Part shown: piece after piece, positions 6,332 to 9,849 of the stretch
How the letters are laid out: the number at the start of each line of letters is the position of its first letter
How positions within the stretch are numbered: position 1 is the stretch's first letter
Source: Nitrospinae bacterium RIFCSPLOWO2_12_FULL_45_22
GTDB taxonomy: Bacteria > 2-12-FULL-45-22
Length of the DNA stretch: 9,849 bases
Direction: 5' to 3'
NCBI GenBank assembly: GCA_001803565.1
Contig: MHDQ01000032.1
Coordinates: 1-9,849, forward strand
The notes under the pieces: generated by a model
Databases searched by the model: none
Told to the model about the DNA's origin: nothing
The model's input: the letters and a program-made list of their open reading frames with translations, nothing else
Translations under genes and position numbers: made by a program

Positions 6332-8875
6332 ATGGCAAAGAAAAAGAATCCATCAACAAATACTCCTGTAGAAGCACATATCCATAAAAAGGATAAACGC
6401 ATAAACATCCCCACCGCAGAACTAAAGGATTTTGTAAAAGAGGATGAAGCCAAACCAAAAAAGATTCTCTATCCGCGCGACCCTTCCCTTGACCCGCAAT
6501 TGGTGTGGAAGGGGAAAGATGAGCAGGACCAGAAACCCTTAGAAATACCAGCAGTGCCCATTTACATTCAAGAGAAGATACATCCGCAGGTATTGATAGA
6601 AGACCTGCGAAAAACATCCTCAGAATCAAAACCCAATCAGCTTAATCTCTTTGCCGATTTTAACGGCATCGAGTTTGAAAAAGACATTGACTTCTATAAA
6701 TACGAGAAGAACTGGTCAAACCGCATGATCCTGGGCGATTCCCTCCTGGTGATGAACTCCCTTGCCGAAAAGGAAGGTCTGAAAGGCAAAGTCCAGATGA
6801 TCTACTTCGACCCGCCGTACGGCATCAGATTCGGCTCAAACTGGCAGGTATCTACCAAAAAGCGCGATGTGAAGGATGGCAAGGCAGAGGATTTGACACG
6901 ACAGCCGGAGCAGATCAGGGCGTTTCGTGATACGTGGGAATTAGGCATACACTCATACCTTAGCTATCTCAGGGACAGGCTTGTCATTGCAAGAGAACTC
7001 CTGACAGAAACCGGTTCCGTGTTTGTCCAGATAGGCGATGAAAATGTTCACCTCGTGAGATGTCTGCTGGATGAGGTGTTTGGGAGTGAAAATCATATTG
7101 CCAACATCAATTATCGTGTTTTTGGAGTTCGTGCTGGACTTTTTCTTGATAGCGTCTCTGATAACATAGTATGGTACGCTAAAAATCGTATTACTGCAAA
7201 GTATCGCCAGTTATATTTAATACCCGATAATCCAACAATACAGGAATATGAACCTGTCAGATTGTATCGTCCAGGGTCGAGTGCTGGACTTGCATTTGAT
7301 TTTGATTTTCAAGGTAAACAATATCGCCCTCCATCGAATATGCATTGGGCTACAGGTATTGATGGTCTTAGTAAGTTGGCTATTGCAGATCGTCTTGTAG
7401 GTTTCACGGCTGATGTGCGCTATAAAAGATACGCTACAGATTTTCCATACATGGTTCTTACTACTACATGGAGTGACACTTGGGGAGAACAAGAAAAATC
7501 TTATGTAGTTCAAACTTCTACAAAAGTCATCGGACGATGTCTTCTCATGACCACAGACCCGGGAGACCTTGTCCTTGACCCTACCTGCGGCAGTAGCACA
7601 ACTGCCTATGTTGCCGAGCAGTGGGGCAGGCGGTGGATTACCATTGATACGAGCAAGGTTGCCCTGGCCCTTGCGCGCACGCGCCTGATGTCGGCGAAGT
7701 ATCCGTATTACAAACTTGCCGATTCTGAAGACATCAAAAAAGGCTTTACCTATAAAACCGTCCCGCACGTTACCTTAAAATCTATTGCCAACAATCCTGA
7801 CATCAAAGAAGGCATGACCCGTGAGGAGATTGGCGTCGCCATTGCCCGCCATGCCGGAACTGAAATCCTCTACGACCAGCCGGATGAGGACAAAAAGCGC
7901 ATCCGTGTAAGCGGGCCTTTTACCGTTGAAAGCCTCTCGCCCCACCGCATTCTCGCTCCGGATGAGGAACGGCCTAAATCAGAGAAATCTCCTGAAAAGA
8001 CAACAGGAAACGGGCAATTTGAACTAATGATCCTTGAAAATCTGAAAAAGGCAGGCGTACAAAACACGGTCAAGAACGAGCGTTTAAAGTTTGACAGACT
8101 CGAATCCTTTGCAGGTCTTTATATACATGGCGAAGGCGAATACACAGAAAACGGTCAGACCAGACGCGTAGCTATAAGTATCGGCCCAGAACACGGCACG
8201 GTGAGCCCTGAACTGGTAAAAGAAGCGGCAAAGGAGGCAGTCAAGGGAGTCGGCTTTGATCTGCTTATCGTATGCGGTTTTGCCTTTGATCCGTATGCAA
8301 ATGAGGTTGTAAAACAGTTTTTACCTGAATCTTCCCGCAAATCTAAAGACCCTATTATTTCTGAGAGTATACGTCAGTATGGCAAACTTACCGTCCTTCT
8401 TGCCAGGATGAACCATGATCTGGCGATGGGTGATGAAGTCCTTAAAAAAACAGGTGCGGGCAATCTCTTCATGGTATTTGGCGAGCCTGACATTGAAATC
8501 AAAAAAGTCCCTTTAAAAAAAGAAGGCAAAGGGGAATTGCAAATGATAACGGTAGAGATAAAAGGACTCGATGTTTACGACCCAACCACAGGGCAGATAA
8601 GAAGCCACTCCACCAATGACATTGCCTGCTGGTTTATCGACACGGATTACAACGAAGAAAGCTTCTTTGTCAGACATGCCTATTTCTGCGGCGCTGATGA
8701 GCCATACGAAAAGCTCAAGAAGGCGCTCAGGGCAGAAATAGATGAATCCGCATGGACAACCATTTATTCCACCAAAAGCCGTCCCTTTTCAATACCATCA
8801 AAAGGTAAGATCGCCATCAAAGTCATCAACCATTACGGGGATGAGGTGTTGAAGGTTTACGATGTAAAAAATTAA
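6332..8875 (+). CDS. type III-like DNA adenine methyltransferase (beta-class, DPPY)
   Basis: This 847-aa DNA methyltransferase, predicted to make N6-methyladenine, is the modification partner of the restriction subunit. The catalytic motif is IYFDPPYG (Asp160-Tyr163), preceded by MILGDSLLVMNSL (132-144). The target-recognition region is about residues 260-390. The SAM-binding motif is LDPTCGSSTTA (415-425), then YVAEQWGRRWITID. DPPY ahead of the SAM motif is the beta-class order of type III Mod proteins. The family as I recall it has CGSG; Ser422 replaces the second glycine. The N-terminal part (about 20-92, IPTAELKDFV to IYIQEKIHPQVLIEDL) and the long C-terminal part (about 480-847, ending INHYGDEVLKVYDV) match what I recall of methyltransferases paired with BPTD_3080-type enzymes. 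The start is set by GAGAGGA 7 nt upstream. DNA for residues 260-390 is about 40% G+C against about 53% in the flanks, pointing to an exchanged specificity segment. Recognition site is unknown. Confidence 0.9.
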   Translation: MAKKKNPSTNTPVEAHIHKKDKRINIPTAELKDFVKEDEAKPKKILYPRDPSLDPQLVWKGKDEQDQKPLEIPAVPIYIQEKIHPQVLIEDLRKTSSESKPNQLNLFADFNGIEFEKDIDFYKYEKNWSNRMILGDSLLVMNSLAEKEGLKGKVQMIYFDPPYGIRFGSNWQVSTKKRDVKDGKAEDLTRQPEQIRAFRDTWELGIHSYLSYLRDRLVIARELLTETGSVFVQIGDENVHLVRCLLDEVFGSENHIANINYRVFGVRAGLFLDSVSDNIVWYAKNRITAKYRQLYLIPDNPTIQEYEPVRLYRPGSSAGLAFDFDFQGKQYRPPSNMHWATGIDGLSKLAIADRLVGFTADVRYKRYATDFPYMVLTTTWSDTWGEQEKSYVVQTSTKVIGRCLLMTTDPGDLVLDPTCGSSTTAYVAEQWGRRWITIDTSKVALALARTRLMSAKYPYYKLADSEDIKKGFTYKTVPHVTLKSIANNPDIKEGMTREEIGVAIARHAGTEILYDQPDEDKKRIRVSGPFTVESLSPHRILAPDEERPKSEKSPEKTTGNGQFELMILENLKKAGVQNTVKNERLKFDRLESFAGLYIHGEGEYTENGQTRRVAISIGPEHGTVSPELVKEAAKEAVKGVGFDLLIVCGFAFDPYANEVVKQFLPESSRKSKDPIISESIRQYGKLTVLLARMNHDLAMGDEVLKKTGAGNLFMVFGEPDIEIKKVPLKKEGKGELQMITVEIKGLDVYDPTTGQIRSHSTNDIACWFIDTDYNEESFFVRHAYFCGADEPYEKLKKALRAEIDESAWTTIYSTKSRPFSIPSKGKIAIKVINHYGDEVLKVYDVKN
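7109..7501 (+). other. target-recognition segment of the methyltransferase with foreign-looking composition
   Basis: These bases encode residues 260-390 between IANIN and QTSTKVIGRCLLM, where beta-class type III methyltransferases hold their DNA-recognition domain. Counting 60-base lines by hand, 7141-7500 runs at 33-45% G+C (about 40% overall). The lines 6721-6900 and 7561-7620 run at 52-58%. Codons in the segment more often end in T or A. Boundaries are approximate. Confidence 0.6.
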
Positions 8876-8887
8876 TGAGATATTTCC

Positions 8888-9205
8888 ATGCGCGAAAATG
8901 ACATTAAAATCATAGAAAAATTTAAAGTCCTTGTATCCATGAGAGTAAAAGTCCACGAAGTCAGGGTTTTTGGCTCAAGGGCGAGAGGCGATGCAACTGA
9001 GGAGTCAGACTTAGATGTGCTTGTTGTTGTGGATTATCTCGATCATTCGATAGAAAAGTATATAAGTGATTGTGCATGGGAAACAGGTTTTTCTGAGAAC
9101 ATAATCATAATGCCTATTGCAATAACCTTAGATACCTTAAAGAACAGCCCAATCCGTGAATCTGCCTTTATGAAAAATGTTTATCGCGAAGGGATTTGCG
9201 TATGA
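8888..9205 (+). CDS. minimal nucleotidyltransferase (MNT-type, antitoxin-like)
   Basis: This 105-aa protein has the pol-beta-like nucleotidyltransferase signature VFGSRARGDATEESDLDVLV (27-46), with Gly29-Ser30 and the metal-binding pair Asp41/Asp43. The C-terminus (PIRESAFMKNVYREGICV) is typical of stand-alone MNT proteins. In MNT/HEPN toxin-antitoxin pairs the MNT protein nucleotidylates and silences its HEPN ribonuclease partner, usually encoded just downstream. Here the stop TGA (9203-9205) overlaps an ATG (9202) exactly as such pairs do, but the second frame is broken within 22 codons. The gene starts 12 bp after the methyltransferase stop with only a weak GAGAT as ribosome site, so it probably shares the restriction operon's transcript. 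Whether it belongs functionally to that operon is unclear. The family call is strong; present activity as an antitoxin is doubtful without a partner. Confidence 0.85.
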   Translation: MRENDIKIIEKFKVLVSMRVKVHEVRVFGSRARGDATEESDLDVLVVVDYLDHSIEKYISDCAWETGFSENIIIMPIAITLDTLKNSPIRESAFMKNVYREGICV

Positions 9206-9267
9206 AAGAAGAGCAGTTTGCGGTAGGGTGGATTAAGCGAGAGCGAATCCACCTTTCTTGGAAATAG
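9202..9267 (+). pseudogene. start of a HEPN-type partner gene destroyed by a palindromic element
   Basis: An ATG at 9202 overlaps the MNT stop (ATGA). The frame begins MKEEQFA, the kind of N-terminus HEPN partners have, and enters the palindromic element at 9223. The rest (VGWIKRERIHLSWK) is translated repeat and stops at TAG 9265-9267 after 21 residues. A HEPN partner would be roughly 110-140 residues. Only the position and first few residues support HEPN identity, so that part is inference from gene order. Confidence 0.5.
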
Positions 9268-9312
9268 TATTGGTGGATTCGGCGTAAAAACCAACGCCTT
9301 AATCCACCCTAC
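9223..9312. repeat. 90-bp double-hairpin palindromic element (REP/BIME-like)
   Basis: The outer arms are perfect 15-bp inverted repeats, GTAGGGTGGATTAAG (9223-9237) and CTTAATCCACCCTAC (9298-9312). The inner arms are perfect 10-bp repeats, CGAATCCACC (9244-9253) and GGTGGATTCG (9272-9281), around an 18-nt centre. The element can also fold as two separate hairpins. In the left one, GGTGGATT (9227-9234) pairs with AATCCACC (9246-9253). In the right one, GGTGGATT (9272-9279) pairs with AATCCACC (9301-9308), with an inner GGCGT/ACGCC stem. It encodes no transposase. It may act as a transcript end or stabiliser after the MNT gene, though no T-tract follows. Confidence 0.8.
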
Positions 9313-9466
9313 TCATAAACTTGATTCTTTGCTCAATGCTTATCTGCATGAGTTTGTAATCAAATCTCTCATACATTTTTTCAGCGTCCCCCTTCACACT
9401 TTCAAGTTCATTATGATCCTGAGAGCTTAACAGACTTTATAGAGTTGGTTAAAAAGGAGTTGTGAT
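9313..9466. other. gap of possible gene debris before the exported-protein gene
   Basis: No intact gene is seen. On the minus strand a 45-codon frame (9299-9436) reads protein-like (contains ELESVKGDAEKMYERFDYK and ISIEQRIKFMSRVD) but lacks a proper start and ends inside the palindromic element. On the plus strand a different frame ends YDPESLTDFIELVKKEL just before the next start (TGA 9463-9465). Either could be the remnant of a decayed gene, possibly the HEPN partner in the plus-strand case; neither is secure. I see no convincing promoter. Confidence 0.25.
9454..9459 (+). promoter_or_regulatory. ribosome binding site for the exported-protein gene
   Basis: AAGGAG stands 7 nt before ATG 9467, a near-ideal Shine-Dalgarno sequence and spacing that fixes the start of the last gene. 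Confidence 0.75.
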
Positions 9467-9849
9467 ATGATAACTACAAAATCAATCAGATATGTGTTGC
9501 CTTTTGCATGTATTCTATTAATTGCTACGGTGTCTAACATATTTGCCAAAGAGGTTCATGAAAATAAGATTATAAGCCACAATATTGAGATTGAGCTTTT
9601 TTTGAAAGAGCACAAGTTAAAGGCCGTTGACCATCTGCTTTTGCCAAACCTTAATGCCGAAAAGGTTACATTTTTTATCAACAAGTCATTTCAAATCCTG
9701 TCAGTTGGCGCTTCAAATAATAAGTTAGACTTTAAGACTACATCGAATGGAGATGGACAGTGCTTGGAGGTTCTTATTCCATCGGATTTGAGGCAATCAG
9801 ACAGCCTGATTCTGGATATTGCTTATGAAGGAATCCTTTTTGAAAAGCC
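9467..9849 (+). CDS. exported protein, N-terminal fragment (possibly M1-peptidase-like)
   Basis: The frame is open from ATG 9467 to the window end, giving 127 codons of a longer protein. The first 27 or so residues form a signal peptide: a basic start (MITTKSIR), a hydrophobic stretch (YVLPFACILLIATV), and a probable cleavage after Ala27 in NIFA-KEV, so the product should leave the cytoplasm. After it comes HNIEIELFLKEHKLKAVDHL and then alternating beta-type sequence. This is reminiscent of the N-terminal beta domain of M1-family aminopeptidase-like proteins, which opens with a similar 'H-x-hydrophobic strand ... L-x-A-x-D' pattern. That resemblance is loose, and the zinc-binding region would lie outside the window. 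It has its own strong ribosome site and seems unrelated to the defence genes. The gene call is strong, the function weak. Confidence 0.75.
   Translation, partial: MITTKSIRYVLPFACILLIATVSNIFAKEVHENKIISHNIEIELFLKEHKLKAVDHLLLPNLNAEKVTFFINKSFQILSVGASNNKLDFKTTSNGDGQCLEVLIPSDLRQSDSLILDIAYEGILFEK

Noticed and set aside
7217-7768. 183-codon minus-strand frame within the methyltransferase
   Set aside because: It is opposite a well-supported gene with conserved motifs and shows no recognisable domain; a shadow frame.
8444-8521. A7 runs at 8444-8450 and 8515-8521 as phase-variation tracts, as seen in some type III mod genes
   Set aside because: Seven-base A runs are ordinary in AT-rich Lys codons, far shorter than known slippage tracts, and the frame is intact.
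9412-9442. TATGAT and TTATAG as -10 boxes for the exported-protein gene
   Set aside because: No acceptable -35 hexamer at 15-19 bp upstream of either.

Overview
The window looks like part of a Gram-negative environmental bacterium's chromosome. By hand count the G+C is moderate, about 40-50% across most of the window. Short G/C-rich palindromes are scattered both between and inside genes. Planctomycetes of the anammox type (Brocadia/Kuenenia-like) or Nitrospirota/deltaproteobacteria-type genomes would fit, but this is an impression from repeat style and gene content. No rRNA, tRNA or other phylogenetic marker is present. All convincing genes lie on the + strand.

Region 1 (3-1292) is the 3' end of an AddA/RecB-type helicase-nuclease. 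It begins just before UvrD helicase motif VI and ends in a complete PD-(D/E)XK nuclease domain. Its linker and nuclease domain carry at least four in-frame palindromic repeats. A 161-bp gap follows (1293-1453) with a good sigma70-like promoter (TTGAAA-17-GATAAT).

Region 2 (1454-8875) is a compact operon that looks like a type III-like restriction-modification system with extra parts. It has a 996-aa SF2 helicase/PD-(D/E)XK restriction subunit of the BPTD_3080 type. Next is a 56-aa ORF that fills the following gap exactly and overlaps both neighbours. Then come a 579-aa OLD-like ATPase with a C-terminal TOPRIM-like segment and an 847-aa beta-class DPPY adenine methyltransferase. The restriction subunit and methyltransferase would cut and protect the same DNA site. 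The ATPase/TOPRIM protein sits physically between them and may add a second nuclease or sensing activity. The methyltransferase's target-recognition segment is visibly more AT-rich than its flanks, suggesting a specificity swap. Its SAM-loop motif I reads CGSS, where family members as I recall them have CGSG.

Region 3 (8888-9466) has a 105-aa minimal nucleotidyltransferase (MNT) whose stop codon overlaps an ATG in ATGA fashion. That is where the HEPN partner of an MNT/HEPN toxin-antitoxin pair normally starts. The second reading frame runs directly into a 90-bp double-hairpin palindromic element and stops, so the partner appears destroyed. About 150 bp of possible gene debris follows.

Region 4 (9467-9849) is the start of an exported protein with a clear signal peptide, cut off by the window edge; its function is uncertain.

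Two observations deserve most attention. One is the restriction-helicase / small ORF / OLD-TOPRIM / methyltransferase layout. The other is several unrelated palindromic repeat families inserted into genes: in frame in the AddA-like and restriction genes, and gene-breaking in the HEPN partner.
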